A stretch of 64,000 nucleotides of DNA from Chromatiaceae bacterium (GTDB taxonomy: Bacteria > Pseudomonadota > Gammaproteobacteria > Chromatiales > Chromatiaceae). A model generated the notes under the pieces. The model worked only from the letters and a program-made list of their open reading frames with translations. It was not told the origin of the DNA and ran no database searches. Positions 44,401 through 59,102 of the stretch are shown piece by piece; positions within the stretch are counted from its first letter, which is position 1; each line of letters opens with the position of its first letter. The position numbers and the translations under genes are program-made. The stretch is from NCBI GenBank assembly GCA_024235175.1, contig JACKMX010000004.1:620001-684000 (forward strand), written 5' to 3'.

Positions 44401-44726
44401 AGTTCGCCATCCGGCTTCCGGCGTGCCCTGTGCTGGCTCCAGTGGCACCGGTAACGCCCGGTCTGGGTTTCAAACGCCACCTCCGCAAAACATTCGCCGG
44501 TCTGGCGGGAGATGATCTCATTGCCGCTCCTGGTCACCCTGTCAAGACGAGGCGTCCGCCCGTACAGAGCAAGACAGATGGCATCGAGAATCGTTGTCTT
44601 ACCTGCGCCTGTGGGGCCGGTGATGGCGAAGATGCCGTCGGATGCGAAGGCGGGATGCATCAGGTCGATTTTCCATTCTCCAGCCAACGAGTTGAGGTTC
44701 CTGAAACGTACCTGCAGTATTCTCAT
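41463..44726 (-). CDS. sbcC: Exonuclease SbcC (Rad50-like ATPase)
   Basis: 1087 residues. Walker A GPTGAGKTTILDAI near the N-terminus, two long coiled-coil arms, a zinc-hook CPLC in the middle (GRPCPLCGATGHP), then the signature LSGGESFIVSLSLALGL and Walker B SLFLDEGFGTLD at the C-terminus. With SbcD it forms the nuclease that cleaves hairpins and processes double-strand breaks. It starts 11 bases after sbcD, an obvious operon. Confidence 0.96.
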   Translation of the reverse strand: MRILQVRFRNLNSLAGEWKIDLMHPAFASDGIFAITGPTGAGKTTILDAICLALYGRTPRLDRVTRSGNEIISRQTGECFAEVAFETQTGRYRCHWSQHRARRKPDGELQAPKHEIANADSGEVIESNIKGVADQIEKATGMDFDRFSRSMLLAQGGFDAFLRAAAGDRAPILEQITGTEIYSRISIRVHERQREEREKLNILQAESASIPILEPEQEEAIGQALETGQKEEAELAAKSADAAKAIAWLTNIDSLKREITNLADEAGKLQNDIEAFKADRETLNRSLGAASLDGVYATLAAARKQQVDDGAALKTEEEALPGLESSVREQARALKSVEMHTVRVKEELKTAAPILQKVRSLDQKLTDQKKAVLEGDEDCRKDAVKIDEVKKARLEEKEKRAKADETLELVEGYLEEHAADEWLISGLAGVEEQLGGLLSRQNEILQKETDHEKARNALELAARSLDDCHKQCGILKQELEQATIQRQQGNDILSRLLGERLLREYRTEKETLLREMAYISKIAELEEHRAKLEDGRPCPLCGATGHPFAEGNVPVPDETEQKIDDLTRLINKAEDQEAAIKKFEQAESMARNRLTNAEIAELAAAGDRRSAGKALAGMKESLEKLRADFAECRQAVLNKLLPLGVMEFPDAGISSLPETLRTRLKAWQAQVKQKVDLEKQLADNDGDIKRLDAIIQTQRMTLAEKRERLELLKTGLATTSEERRAVYGAKNPDAEERRLQQAIYDAEVAEREARERHSTLRQKTHTATAHVETLKRRIDQRQPDLEKMENEFSAALEPLGFTHEERFLAARLPSARRSELAARAGVLDERQTELKARQRDRETRLATEMLRNITDKSLQQLEPRFREYQESLKELRDSIAGLMHKLSENAAAKERLMERQTAVEAQKRECIRWENLHQLIGSADGKKYRNFAQGVTFEMMIGHANRQLQKMTDRYLLIHDDSEPLELNVVDNYQAGEIRSTKNLSGGESFIVSLSLALGLSHMASKNVRVDSLFLDEGFGTLDEEALDTALETLAGLQRDGKLIGVISHVPALKERISTQILVTPQTGGRSRISGPGCSGPGKELSS

Positions 44727-44737
44727 CGACAGCCTTG

Positions 44738-45982
44738 CTATTCCGCCTGCGGGTCTTCTTCATGGAGCGACGAGACTGTTTCCCGGTAAGCCCGAATCAG
44801 CTCCGGCCGCTGCCCTTCGGGCACCGCATGAGCAACCAGGCAGCGCTCGAACACATCATCCGTGTTCAGGTCGTCGAGTGTCTCTTCTGCATGAATCTGT
44901 CCAAGTATACGGTCGATAATGCGGTTGTTCTTTATCCTGAGAACCTCCATTTGCGTCCCGGAAATGGTCCCTTCCAGCCGTTCCCGCAGATCACCAATCA
45001 CCTCCTCGCCTTCATAGATGACCTCCAGCCAACTTTGGGAACCCTTTGCCGTCAATTCGAGAATACGGCCTGAGATGCCGTCCCAGTCTCCGCTGACGCG
45101 CTCGAGCTTTTGCAGCACCGGTACGTCGATCAGCTGTACAGATGGACTCTTGCCGTGACCTTCACGCTTATCAAAGGCAACAAGGCAAACACTCTTCTGC
45201 TGATCTGCCTCGCCAAACCCCATGGGCAGTGGAGAACCGCTGTACCTGATGTTCCCTTGGCCGTTCACCTTCTGCGGGACGTGGAGGTGTCCAAGCGCAA
45301 AATAGTCAAAACTTGCAGGAAAAATCCCAGTCATCACGTGCGCCAGGGAGCCGACATAGAGTTCGCGCACGCCGTCACCGTCGACGGTTTGTCCGCCGGC
45401 GGTGAACAGGTGCCCCATGGCAACTATGGGGATATCGGCCCCGAGTTCCCCGCGCTTGCGTTCGGCCAGGGCGGCAACATCGGCGTAATGAATACGGATC
45501 CCATCAATCAACTTTCTCTCCTTCTCCTCGACGCTCTCGCCCGCTTCCGCCACACGGATATCCCGATCCCGGAGGTAGGGCACGGCGCAGACAATCAGCT
45601 CCGGAGCCTCCCGCTCATCCCGGAGCACCAGCACTTCATCCTCCGGGTCTGCGGCACTGTTGCCGACCACATGGACATTCAGGGCTTTAAGCAGTTCCCT
45701 GGGGGCATTGAGAAATGAGGGTGAATCATGGTTTCCTGCGATGATGACGACATGCCTGCAGCATGAGGCGGCCACCCGGCACAGAAACCGGTAATAGAGT
45801 TCCTGTGCGCGATTGCTCGGTGTGCTGGTGTCAAAGATGTCACCTGCCACCAGCAGGGCATCTATCGCGTTTCGCTGAACCGTCTCCGCCAGCCAGTCCA
45901 GAAAAGCACCGAACTCCTCGTAGCGTTTTCTGCCGTACAGGGTGCGGCCGATGTGCCAGTCGGATGTATGCAGGATTTTCAT
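44738..45982 (-). CDS. sbcD: Exonuclease SbcD (Mre11-like nuclease)
   Basis: 414 residues. Metallophosphoesterase motifs in order: ILHTSDWHIGRTL, LVAGDIFDT, IIAGNHDSPSF, AMGHLFTAGG and FALGHLHVPQ. The C-terminal half matches SbcD-specific domains. It is the nuclease subunit of SbcCD. It lies directly upstream of sbcC, and both follow the GDYXXLXY/DUF4401/DUF2157 cluster on the same strand, perhaps in one long transcript. Confidence 0.95.
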   Translation of the reverse strand: MKILHTSDWHIGRTLYGRKRYEEFGAFLDWLAETVQRNAIDALLVAGDIFDTSTPSNRAQELYYRFLCRVAASCCRHVVIIAGNHDSPSFLNAPRELLKALNVHVVGNSAADPEDEVLVLRDEREAPELIVCAVPYLRDRDIRVAEAGESVEEKERKLIDGIRIHYADVAALAERKRGELGADIPIVAMGHLFTAGGQTVDGDGVRELYVGSLAHVMTGIFPASFDYFALGHLHVPQKVNGQGNIRYSGSPLPMGFGEADQQKSVCLVAFDKREGHGKSPSVQLIDVPVLQKLERVSGDWDGISGRILELTAKGSQSWLEVIYEGEEVIGDLRERLEGTISGTQMEVLRIKNNRIIDRILGQIHAEETLDDLNTDDVFERCLVAHAVPEGQRPELIRAYRETVSSLHEEDPQAE

Positions 45983-45995
45983 TGAATATCCGGCT

Positions 45996-46553
45996 TCAGC
46001 AGGTCGCCTGTCCGCAGGCCGGGGAGCCGGGCGAAATCAGGGCGCGCAGATCTTTGTCGCGCACTCCAACCAGCAGCAACTCGCCATCCTCCCCCACCCG
46101 GAACTCCCCATAGCGGGCCTGGGTATAAACGTCCGCTGTGCCTTCCTGAAAAAAGAAGGCATTGGTTGCAAACCTCACTTGGCCGTTTCGCACGCGAAAC
46201 TGCATGACCTTTTCGCCATTACCGGGCGCCTGCCCGTCCAGCAAACGCACAAAATGACCGACTGATCTCTCATCGACACTGACGATGATCCTGCCGTCCA
46301 TGGACTCCAATTGTGAACCGGTTCTGCCTCCGGATGTCTGCTGGCCGTTCAGGTGGCCACGTATGGCGTCGCCCACCTGGAAACGCAACGCCATGTAGTC
46401 ACCCTGCATCAGCGAGCGTGGATCGACCGGCGCCAGTTCCAGGAAGACCAGATCACCCTCTCTGAGCAACGTCTCTTTCTGCACAATGGAGAGATTGACA
46501 ATGCCCAGCACGAGCAGACCTGCAACCGCGGCGATTATGGCAGCCTTAGACAC
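45996..46553 (-). CDS. GDYXXLXY-domain protein
   Basis: 185 residues. One transmembrane helix at the N-terminus (AAIIAAVAGLLVLGIVN), a periplasmic domain and the naming motif GDYMALRF. Members are usually encoded next to DUF2157 and DUF4401 membrane proteins, as here. Its function is not known. It overlaps DUF4401 by 8 bases. Confidence 0.8.
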   Translation of the reverse strand: MSKAAIIAAVAGLLVLGIVNLSIVQKETLLREGDLVFLELAPVDPRSLMQGDYMALRFQVGDAIRGHLNGQQTSGGRTGSQLESMDGRIIVSVDERSVGHFVRLLDGQAPGNGEKVMQFRVRNGQVRFATNAFFFQEGTADVYTQARYGEFRVGEDGELLLVGVRDKDLRALISPGSPACGQATC

Positions 46554-47616
46554 GGCTCTCCTCCCCTGCGGGAAACAGCCATTTCAGGATGAGCCATCGC
46601 ACCCCAAGCAGTAGAGATCCGGCAGCGGCCAGGATCAAAGATTTGATCAACAGCGTGGCTTCCAGGTTGTAGTAGTAAGCGGAGAGATAAAACAACAGCG
46701 CCGCCATGCCCAGACCAACGAGTGTCCGATTGCCATTGGAAAAACCCAACAGAATGATAATGAATCCGGTGGCGACTCCCGGTGCTTTCAGCGAAACAAC
46801 CGCGATCACTGCCGCCATGCCGAGAACCGCCCACATGCGGGTGGCGGTCCAGCTCTCTCCAGATCGCGACAGCAAACGTCCGACCACGGCGACAAGCAAC
46901 AACCCGAGTGCCAACTCACCAAGCCAGGCTGGAAAGGCAATCTGAAACGCCTCCTGGTGGGAGCCAAAAAGCTGTAGGGCGTGCCCGAACAGTGCCTGCC
47001 CTTCCACCTGCACCAATCCCACTGTCAGGCCATAACCAACCGGGCGCATCATCGCACTCCAGTGCTGCCACTTGAACTCCTTCAGCCAGATCAATGCCAC
47101 ACCCGATGTCACCAGTACGGGAACAACCACCGGCGCACCGTGTAACAGCATGGCGATCGAAAGAGTACAGGCCGCCAGGTAAGCAGCCACCAGCCGTTGA
47201 ACAAAGTTCGGCATGACTACGGCAATAAAAATCTGCAGCATGGCGGCACTCCACCACAAGCCGCTGCCGCTCCAACCGATCTCTTCGGCCAGGCCAAAAA
47301 AGGCCAGCCCCTGCCCGGCGAAACTCACCGCCAGAGCGAACTGTTCATGAAAATCGTTGCGCGCAAGCCGGAACAGAGTGAATGCCGCCACCAGCGCGAG
47401 CGAGCCCGCGAAGATCGAAGCGGCATTACTCTCAATGATGAACTCCAGACCGGCGGCGATAAAACCGAGCAGAAACAGAGCCGCGATCCACCCTGATACG
47501 CCGAGCATCACCCTCACATACCAGGGAGGATGAATCCTGCTCCCATCCGGAACCGCACCCGAAACCACTCCGGCCTGAACCAGTTGATCCCAGAGCGCGC
47601 CGATCCCAGGGTTCAT
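46546..47616 (-). CDS. DUF4401-family multi-pass membrane protein
   Basis: 356 residues with about nine or ten transmembrane helices and few charged loops. It lies between DUF2157 and GDYXXLXY with overlapping reading frames at both ends, so it is strictly co-translated with them. No catalytic motif was seen. Annotation rests on the conserved gene order and hydrophobic pattern. Confidence 0.75.
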   Translation of the reverse strand: MNPGIGALWDQLVQAGVVSGAVPDGSRIHPPWYVRVMLGVSGWIAALFLLGFIAAGLEFIIESNAASIFAGSLALVAAFTLFRLARNDFHEQFALAVSFAGQGLAFFGLAEEIGWSGSGLWWSAAMLQIFIAVVMPNFVQRLVAAYLAACTLSIAMLLHGAPVVVPVLVTSGVALIWLKEFKWQHWSAMMRPVGYGLTVGLVQVEGQALFGHALQLFGSHQEAFQIAFPAWLGELALGLLLVAVVGRLLSRSGESWTATRMWAVLGMAAVIAVVSLKAPGVATGFIIILLGFSNGNRTLVGLGMAALLFYLSAYYYNLEATLLIKSLILAAAGSLLLGVRWLILKWLFPAGEESRV

Positions 47617-48584
47617 GATTCAAACTCCGCATGGACACGCCTCAACCAATACGTTGCGGCGGTAGACATCCCGATCACGGCCATGGCGATGAACAGTAGT
47701 GCTACGGCTTCACCCCGCCCCTCCAACAATAATCGTGACAACAATCCTGTGGAGGCCACGATGAGTGACAAACACCCACCCGCAAGCATGAAGAGATCCG
47801 GAACAAGACGCCGGTATACCCGATACAGCGCGAACACCCACAGCGGATAGATAAGCACAATGGCACCGCTGGCCTCATGCCAGTCCAAAATGGTTTGCAC
47901 CACCAGCGTGGTTGCAGCGGTTCCGCTCGCCAGCGCCAACAGTCGCAATGCCCAGCGCTCGTTCAGCCAGGGGAATCGGTGTGTACTCACCTCCCAGACT
48001 ATCCAGGCGGCGGTATTCACCCCGAAAATCGTGAACATCAGGGTCTCCTCAGATAAAAGGAACCCAAACATGCCGCGAAATACCGAGAAATAAAGAGACA
48101 GTGCGAGATTGATGAGTGCGATCCATACCACCCACAACGCGGCGAAGCGTCCCACCACCGCCCAGGGCAGCATGAGCAGCGCCCAACCGGCGAACAATTG
48201 CCAGGCATCGGCACCGGTCTGGTAGGTCTGGCCAAACAGCGCAAGCAATGCGCCAAGCAACAGTACGGCCAACAGCAGCATGGACTTGCCGGACAGGCGC
48301 CCGGTGCCCAACTTCCAGTAACCGATCAGTGCCAGTACGATCACCCCCTCCACCAGACCGAACTTTGCAAACCTCCCCATCGCACTCCAGTTGTAGGCAA
48401 AGAAGAAAATCACCGCCGCGGCCAAAGCCAGCACACCGGCAAAAAGCAGCAGCCGATCAATGAATCTCCGCCAATGCCGGGCGGTGGGAAGGATCCCGGC
48501 GACGGCCAACGCGGCGTCGACGCGATCCGCCGGGATAGCACCTGTTTCGAACCAATGGATGAGAAGTGATCGCTTGCTGCTCAT
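47613..48584 (-). CDS. DUF2157-family multi-pass membrane protein
   Basis: 323 residues, about nine transmembrane helices. The soluble N-terminus (LIHWFETGAIPADRVDAAL) followed by helices (LLLFAGVLALAAAVIFFFAYNW) is typical of DUF2157. It is the first gene of the trio and overlaps DUF4401 by 4 bases (ATGA). The family's role is unknown. Confidence 0.8.
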   Translation of the reverse strand: MSSKRSLLIHWFETGAIPADRVDAALAVAGILPTARHWRRFIDRLLLFAGVLALAAAVIFFFAYNWSAMGRFAKFGLVEGVIVLALIGYWKLGTGRLSGKSMLLLAVLLLGALLALFGQTYQTGADAWQLFAGWALLMLPWAVVGRFAALWVVWIALINLALSLYFSVFRGMFGFLLSEETLMFTIFGVNTAAWIVWEVSTHRFPWLNERWALRLLALASGTAATTLVVQTILDWHEASGAIVLIYPLWVFALYRVYRRLVPDLFMLAGGCLSLIVASTGLLSRLLLEGRGEAVALLFIAMAVIGMSTAATYWLRRVHAEFES

Positions 48585-48796
48585 GGAATCGTCGACGAGG
48601 TACTTGACCGCAGTGCGCTTACAACTCCCTTTGCCCTGCGGCGCCTATGGCCGGAATGAATCTCCTGCGCATGATATCGAATTGCACGAGGGAGAGAACC
48701 CTCAGGAAATTTCGGAAACCGGCTGTGCGGGCTGCATTCACCCTCTTCGACAGGTAACCCGCCGGCGCTCCATTCATCACCTGTTTCTCTGTTGTC

Positions 48797-49504
48797 TCAA
48801 CGAACGAAATCGGGAAAATCGGGGTTCCGCCAACCCGGAGCTGCCAGCCTTTCCGCCGGCGGCTTCAGGCGTGATGTATAGTCCATGACAGCCGATATAT
48901 CGCGCTCGTTGAACCCCTGAATCTGCTTCACCATTTTTTCATCGGCATTGCGCCGTTTTCCATCCCGGATCCACTCAAACTGGCGTACCAGATAGTTGTA
49001 ATGCTGTCCCTGAATGAGTGGCATGTACTCCTCTTCGTTGCCCTCCCCTTTTCTGCCATGGCAATCCACGCAGTTCTTTTCATAGAGAAATTTGCCGTGT
49101 TCCAGGTCCGTCCCGGGACCGAGGCCATTCTGGCTTGTCATTGGCTGCCGGGCCAGGTAAGCAGCCACATCGGCAAACTCCTGCGGCCGCAGGTTTTGCA
49201 GCAGTGCGAATGGAACCATGGTGGGCGTATCCCGGTTGCGGGCCATAATATCCGCCAACTGCTTGATGATCACCTTGGCATGTTGTCCGGCCACCTGTGG
49301 ATAATATCCATCCCCGGTGCCGGAACCTTCCGGCAAGTGGCAGACCGCGCACAACATGTAGACTCTTCGCCCGTTATCGACATCCGGAGTCAGATGAATC
49401 GCCGCTTCGATCTGTTTTACCGCCTGGTTAACGTCTTGCGCAGAGGCGGGCTGAATTGTCATCAGCAGCCCCGAAAAAATTGTTCCCAATAACAGTCTAA
49501 CCAT
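48797..49504 (-). CDS. Diheme cytochrome c4-like protein
   Basis: 235 residues. A signal peptide (LLLGTIFSGLLMTIQPASA) and two class I cytochrome c domains, with CAVCH (GRRVYMLCAVCHLPEG) and CVDCH (EKNCVDCHGRKGEG) followed by likely methionine ligands (TPTMVPFALLQ; EEYMPLIQGQ). Such proteins carry electrons to oxidases or reductases in the periplasm. It is monocistronic and divergent from the second giant kinase; a 212-base gap follows with nothing notable. Confidence 0.87.
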   Translation of the reverse strand: MVRLLLGTIFSGLLMTIQPASAQDVNQAVKQIEAAIHLTPDVDNGRRVYMLCAVCHLPEGSGTGDGYYPQVAGQHAKVIIKQLADIMARNRDTPTMVPFALLQNLRPQEFADVAAYLARQPMTSQNGLGPGTDLEHGKFLYEKNCVDCHGRKGEGNEEEYMPLIQGQHYNYLVRQFEWIRDGKRRNADEKMVKQIQGFNERDISAVMDYTSRLKPPAERLAAPGWRNPDFPDFVR

Positions 49505-49815
49505 CCTCCCTCCACCTTATCCGATGTGAATGTATCAAGGTTATTCCCCATTATTGTTGGGTAGATTAGCGTACCTTCCTATCGGAGGGAAAGGGGAATT
49601 CTCCACCTGACGGGTCTCCCCGAGTTGCATTATTCAGGTTGCATAGTCAATAAAAGATCCTCAAGGACGCATGCTGCGGGCGGCACGCCCACAGCGTTCA
49701 GGCTGCATTTTCGCTTCATTTTGCAAGCTGTGGGTGAGAACACCGCGTCATGGCGTATACTCGATCAGTATGGAGCGGCGGGAGTCCGCTGTTGCGCTGC
49801 ACGGAACTGTGAAGG
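49505..49815. other. Divergent intergenic region (c4-like gene / hybrid kinase)
   Basis: 311 bases with no gene. TATACT at about 49755 could be a -10 element for the kinase, but no suitable -35 was found. GAAGG lies close upstream of the GTG start at 49816. Confidence 0.4.
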
Positions 49816-55013
<5,198 letters not shown>

Positions 55014-55014
<1 letters not shown>

Positions 55015-56108
55015 TGGCGGAGAACGGCGTGAAAAAAGCGACCATCCTGATCGTTGACGACGAGAAGATCTATCTTGATGTGCTCATCGGAATATTGAAT
55101 CCGGAGTATCGTATTCTGCTGGCCAGAAGCGGTGAAGAGGCGCTCCGGCGGCTGCAGGGTGGCAGCCGACCCGATCTCATTCTGCTTGACCTGTTTATGC
55201 CGGGCATCGATGGATACGAAACCTGCAGGCGCATCAAGGAGGATCCGACCACGCACGATATTCCGTTGATTTTTCTCACCTCCCATGACGATGTCGAGGG
55301 CGAGACCTTTGGTTTGGGGCTCGGCGCGGTGGACTATATTACCAAGCCGATAAGTCCACCCACGGTGAAGGCACGCATCCATACGCATCTCGCTTTGCGC
55401 CGCGCACGGCGCGAGTTGGAGCGGCAGAACGAAGTGCTCGAACAGCGGGTTAAGGAGCGCACCCGGAGCCTGCGTCAGGTCGGCGCCGAACTGGTTTTGG
55501 CGGAAGAGCGGGAGCGGCGGCGTATAGCCCGGGAGCTGCACGACGGGCCGATTCAGAGACTGGTGTTGTCCAAGATCAATCTCGGTCGCCTGAAAAGCGG
55601 TCTCGAGGCCGGGCAGTGCCGTGATATCGACAACATATCCGAGACCATTGATACGACCCTGAAGGAGCTGCGTACGCTGATGGTGCAGGTAAGTCCACCG
55701 GTGCTCTACGAACTGGGCCTGGGTCCCGCCGTGGAGTGGCTGGCGGAAAGTGTTCTCAGCGGACATGGCATCCGGTTTCGGGTGGACAGCGCAGAGAGTT
55801 ATGATCGCCTCAAAGAGGAGACACGTGTGTTCCTGTTCCGTGCGATTCGCGAATTGATGTTGAATATTGTCAAGCACGCGCGTGCCGGCAGGGCCTCGGT
55901 CTCCATCAATACAAGTGAAGGCGATCTTCTGATCGAGGTGCGCGACGATGGCGTTGGCATGATCGAGCCAGTCAATTCCAGGCCGGGAGTGAACGGCGGA
56001 TTCGGTTTGTTCGTGCTGCGGGATCGCATTGACATGCTCGGCGGGAAACTTTCCATTGAGGTCAACGGCGGCACCTGCGTTACCCTACGAGTACCGATAA
56101 GCACTTAG
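55014..56108 (+). CDS. REC - HisKA_3 histidine kinase (NarX-type core, soluble)
   Basis: 364 residues, no membrane segment. A receiver (10-128) with Asp59 (LLDLFMPGIDG) and a coiled coil (RQNEVLEQRVKERTRSL) lead to a HisKA_3 dimerisation domain (RRRIARELHDGPIQRL) and HATPase_c (RDDGVGM, NGGFGLFVLRDR). A receiver at the N-terminus of a kinase makes it a relay: it can be phosphorylated by the hybrid kinase HPt and then act on a NarL-type regulator, which is encoded immediately after. ATG overlaps the previous stop. Confidence 0.9.
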
Positions 56109-56126
56109 GGCCTGGGAGATCCGCGT

Positions 56127-56777
56127 GTGAAAAAGAGAATTCTGGTAGTCGATGATCACAAAATCGTGCGTGAAGGATTGCGCAGCCTTATCGAGGATGA
56201 CGGCAGCCATGAGGTTGTCGGCGAAGCTTCAAACGGTCGCGAGGCGCTTAAACTGGCGCGTCAATTGAACCCGGACCTCGTCATCATGGATGTGGCGATG
56301 AATGAGATGAATGGCATAGATGCAACCCGGCAGCTTACCCGGACCATGCCCGAGGTGAGGGTGCTGGTATTGTCGATGCACTCAGATAGCCGCTATGTGA
56401 AACAGATGCTGGAAGCCGGCGCCATGGGCTATCTGGTCAAGGAGAATGCATTTGAGGAGATTGCCGCGGCCTTGTGCTCCGTGCTGGCAGGAAGATTGTA
56501 TGTCAGTCCGCAGGCCTCCGGCTCAATTCTGCAGGATATCGCGCTCGGACAGCTTCAGGAGGGCGAAGAGGGTTCACCGCTTACCGCACGGGAGAAGGAG
56601 ACCCTGCAAATGATTGCCGAGGGGCATTCCACTGCGGAGATCGCCGAGCGACTGTTCGTCAGCGTGAAGACGGTGGAGACTCACCGCAAGAAGATCATGG
56701 ACAAGCTCGATCTGCGCAGTGTCGCGGAACTGACCAAATACGCGATCCGCGAGGGCATCACCTCTGTCGACAAATAA
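56127..56777 (+). CDS. NarL/FixJ-family response regulator
   Basis: 216 residues. Receiver with Asp55 (LVIMDVAMNEMNG) and conserved lysine in YLVKENAF, then a LuxR-type helix-turn-helix (LTAREKETLQMIAEGHS, IAERLFVSVKTVETHRKKIM). A GTG start gives the normal N-terminus MKKRILVVDDH. It lies 18 bases after the REC-HisKA_3 kinase, its probable cognate. This is the transcriptional output of the whole three-gene relay; its target genes are unknown. Confidence 0.93.
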   Translation: MKKRILVVDDHKIVREGLRSLIEDDGSHEVVGEASNGREALKLARQLNPDLVIMDVAMNEMNGIDATRQLTRTMPEVRVLVLSMHSDSRYVKQMLEAGAMGYLVKENAFEEIAAALCSVLAGRLYVSPQASGSILQDIALGQLQEGEEGSPLTAREKETLQMIAEGHSTAEIAERLFVSVKTVETHRKKIMDKLDLRSVAELTKYAIREGITSVDK

Positions 56778-57002
56778 AACGCCCATTCTTTGTGTGATAT
56801 GTACATCTAACCAAGGTCCCGCAGGCATTAACCCACTTATTTCACCAGGCAAACCCTGACTTCAGGGATTTCGAATACCAATTTCAGGTCTACCCTGATG
56901 GGTACCGGAAAAACGCCGTCCGATAATTCAGCTACGGAATAAGGGTTGCAGCGAGCAACTGTCAACCTATTGAGCAGACCAACAGGTCAAGCGGAGTTTA
57001 TC

Positions 57003-59102
57003 GTGAACAGCGAAATAACTGCAGGCAAACAGAAAGAGCTCTTGAACTGGGCGGCCGAACGTTGGCTCGCCGTGGGCTCAACATCCGAAGATATGGCGGT
57101 TCACACGGTCAGCACGAGAGCAGCCCAGGATCTTGGACGGCGTACGGGCTTTATCCCACTGGCGGCGCCATTGTGTATGCTGGCGTTTCTCATTGCCAGC
57201 CCACAGCTCCACACGCATTGGTTACCGATTGCCGCTTTGTATCTCCTGATGGCGGTAGTCGCCGCTATACGGATAGGACTCGCGCAGAAACTTGCCGGGG
57301 CAACTACGGAGGCAATGCTGCCCCTGGCTCGCAGATATCAGTTGACGGTTGATCTCGCCAGTTTCATCTGGGGCAGCCTGACCGGCCTGATTCTGCTCTT
57401 TCGCGGCATTGATCAGGTTACGGAGCTTGTATTGGTTGCGTCGGTTGCGATAACCGCCGGTGCATTCGCCTGCCTCACGCTGGAAGTGTCGCTCTGGCGG
57501 CGGTTTTTATTGGCTATGTGGTTGCCATTGATCATCTTAAGTGCAGCAGCGGCCATGCAGGGTTCCGAGTATGGTTGGTTGTTGGTGACGCTGGAGCTGG
57601 TATTTGTCACCTTCGCTGCGGTGCAGGGACAACATGTGGTCAGGGATTACGTCGCGGGTCTTCTCTCCCGGATTGACCTGGAACATGCTGTTTCCACCAT
57701 TGCCAGTCAGCGGGATGAGTTGCAGATGCACCAGACCCGGCTCGATGAGCTGCTGGCGCAAACGCACAATCTCTCCTATTACGACCAACTCACAGGCATT
57801 GGCAGTCGCAGCCATTTTTACGAACGGCTTGAAACCAACATCGCCGCCAGCCGCATCAGCGGAAACCAGTTTGCGGTGCTCTATCTGGATGTCGACGGGT
57901 TTAAGGATATCAACGACACATTAGGCCACGAGGCGGGTGATGATCTGCTGAAGACCATCGCGTACCGGGTCCGTGCCCTGCTGCGTACCACCGACTTCGC
58001 CGCTCGCCTGGGTAGCGATGAACTGGCGCTGCTGATCAATGGTGTGACACATAACCGCGACGCTTTGGCTATCGTGCAACGATACATGAAGGAAATCCAG
58101 GTGCCGACCAATCTGTGCGGAAAATTGATTTGTCCACGCGTCAGTATCGGCATCGCCCTTTATCCGGTCGATGGCGACAACACCTTCAGTCTGCTTAAAG
58201 CGGCCGAGAGCGCCATGAATTCGGTAAAATCCAATCCCAAACTGCAGTATGCGCGTTACTCTCCGGAGATGACAGTCGCCGCGCAACAACGCCTGACCAT
58301 CGAGCAGGAGATGCGCCTTGCGCTTTCCACCGGCCAGTTCAGGTTGCACTACCAGCCTCAGGTGGAAGCTGTAAGCGGTGAGATATGCGGGGTGGAAGCA
58401 CTGGTACGCTGGCAACACCCTGAACGCGGCCTGATCCCACCGAACGATTTTATTACCGTGGCCGAAAATACGGGCCTGATAGATGAACTTGGACATTGGG
58501 TGCTGGTCACCGCCTGCACTCAGGCGGCACAGTGGCTGGATTCGGGTGAAAACATATTTTCGGTGGCGGTGAACATCTCGCCTCTGCAATTGCTGGAACG
58601 CAGCTTTATCGACACCGTACGCGGTGTACTCAAAAGCACCGGGCTATCGCCGCACCTGCTCGAACTGGAAATCACCGAAAGCACGGTGCAAACCCACGTC
58701 CAGGCACGCGAGACACTGGCCCAGCTGCACGAATTGGGAGTACGCATTGCGATCGATGACTTCGGCACCGGGTACTCCTCGCTTGCATCGCTCAAGGACC
58801 TGCCTATCGATCGTGTGAAGACCGACCGGGTGTTCGTCACGGACATGCTGTCCAGTGATCGGGACATGGCGCTGCTCGGCAATATTATCGAGATGGCTCA
58901 CGTGCTGGGTTGCAGTGTGGTGGCAGAAGGCGTTGAGGAGTTGGCGCATAAAGAGAAGCTTCAGTCGCTCAATTGCGATTGCCTGCAGGGTTATTACTTC
59001 AGCGCCCCGTTGGAGGCTGCCGATATTCCGGAATTCTCCCGTGCCGCCGCAGAACGTGCGGAACTGTGTACGAATTCAGAATTCGCCGTGGATCTGGCAT
59101 AG
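57003..59102 (+). CDS. Membrane GGDEF-EAL protein, probable cyclic-di-GMP phosphodiesterase
   Basis: 699 residues from the GTG at 57003 (CGGAG before it); a TTG at 56946 would add 19. About six transmembrane helices (to ~215), a coiled coil, a GGDEF domain whose site reads GSDEL (second glycine changed), and an EAL domain with EALVRW, NISPLQL, EITES, IDDFGTGYSSL, KTD and AEGVEE all present. The EAL catalytic set is intact, so hydrolysis is likely. The altered GGDEF is probably inactive or only binds GTP allosterically. Confidence 0.88.
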   Translation: MNSEITAGKQKELLNWAAERWLAVGSTSEDMAVHTVSTRAAQDLGRRTGFIPLAAPLCMLAFLIASPQLHTHWLPIAALYLLMAVVAAIRIGLAQKLAGATTEAMLPLARRYQLTVDLASFIWGSLTGLILLFRGIDQVTELVLVASVAITAGAFACLTLEVSLWRRFLLAMWLPLIILSAAAAMQGSEYGWLLVTLELVFVTFAAVQGQHVVRDYVAGLLSRIDLEHAVSTIASQRDELQMHQTRLDELLAQTHNLSYYDQLTGIGSRSHFYERLETNIAASRISGNQFAVLYLDVDGFKDINDTLGHEAGDDLLKTIAYRVRALLRTTDFAARLGSDELALLINGVTHNRDALAIVQRYMKEIQVPTNLCGKLICPRVSIGIALYPVDGDNTFSLLKAAESAMNSVKSNPKLQYARYSPEMTVAAQQRLTIEQEMRLALSTGQFRLHYQPQVEAVSGEICGVEALVRWQHPERGLIPPNDFITVAENTGLIDELGHWVLVTACTQAAQWLDSGENIFSVAVNISPLQLLERSFIDTVRGVLKSTGLSPHLLELEITESTVQTHVQARETLAQLHELGVRIAIDDFGTGYSSLASLKDLPIDRVKTDRVFVTDMLSSDRDMALLGNIIEMAHVLGCSVVAEGVEELAHKEKLQSLNCDCLQGYYFSAPLEAADIPEFSRAAAERAELCTNSEFAVDLA

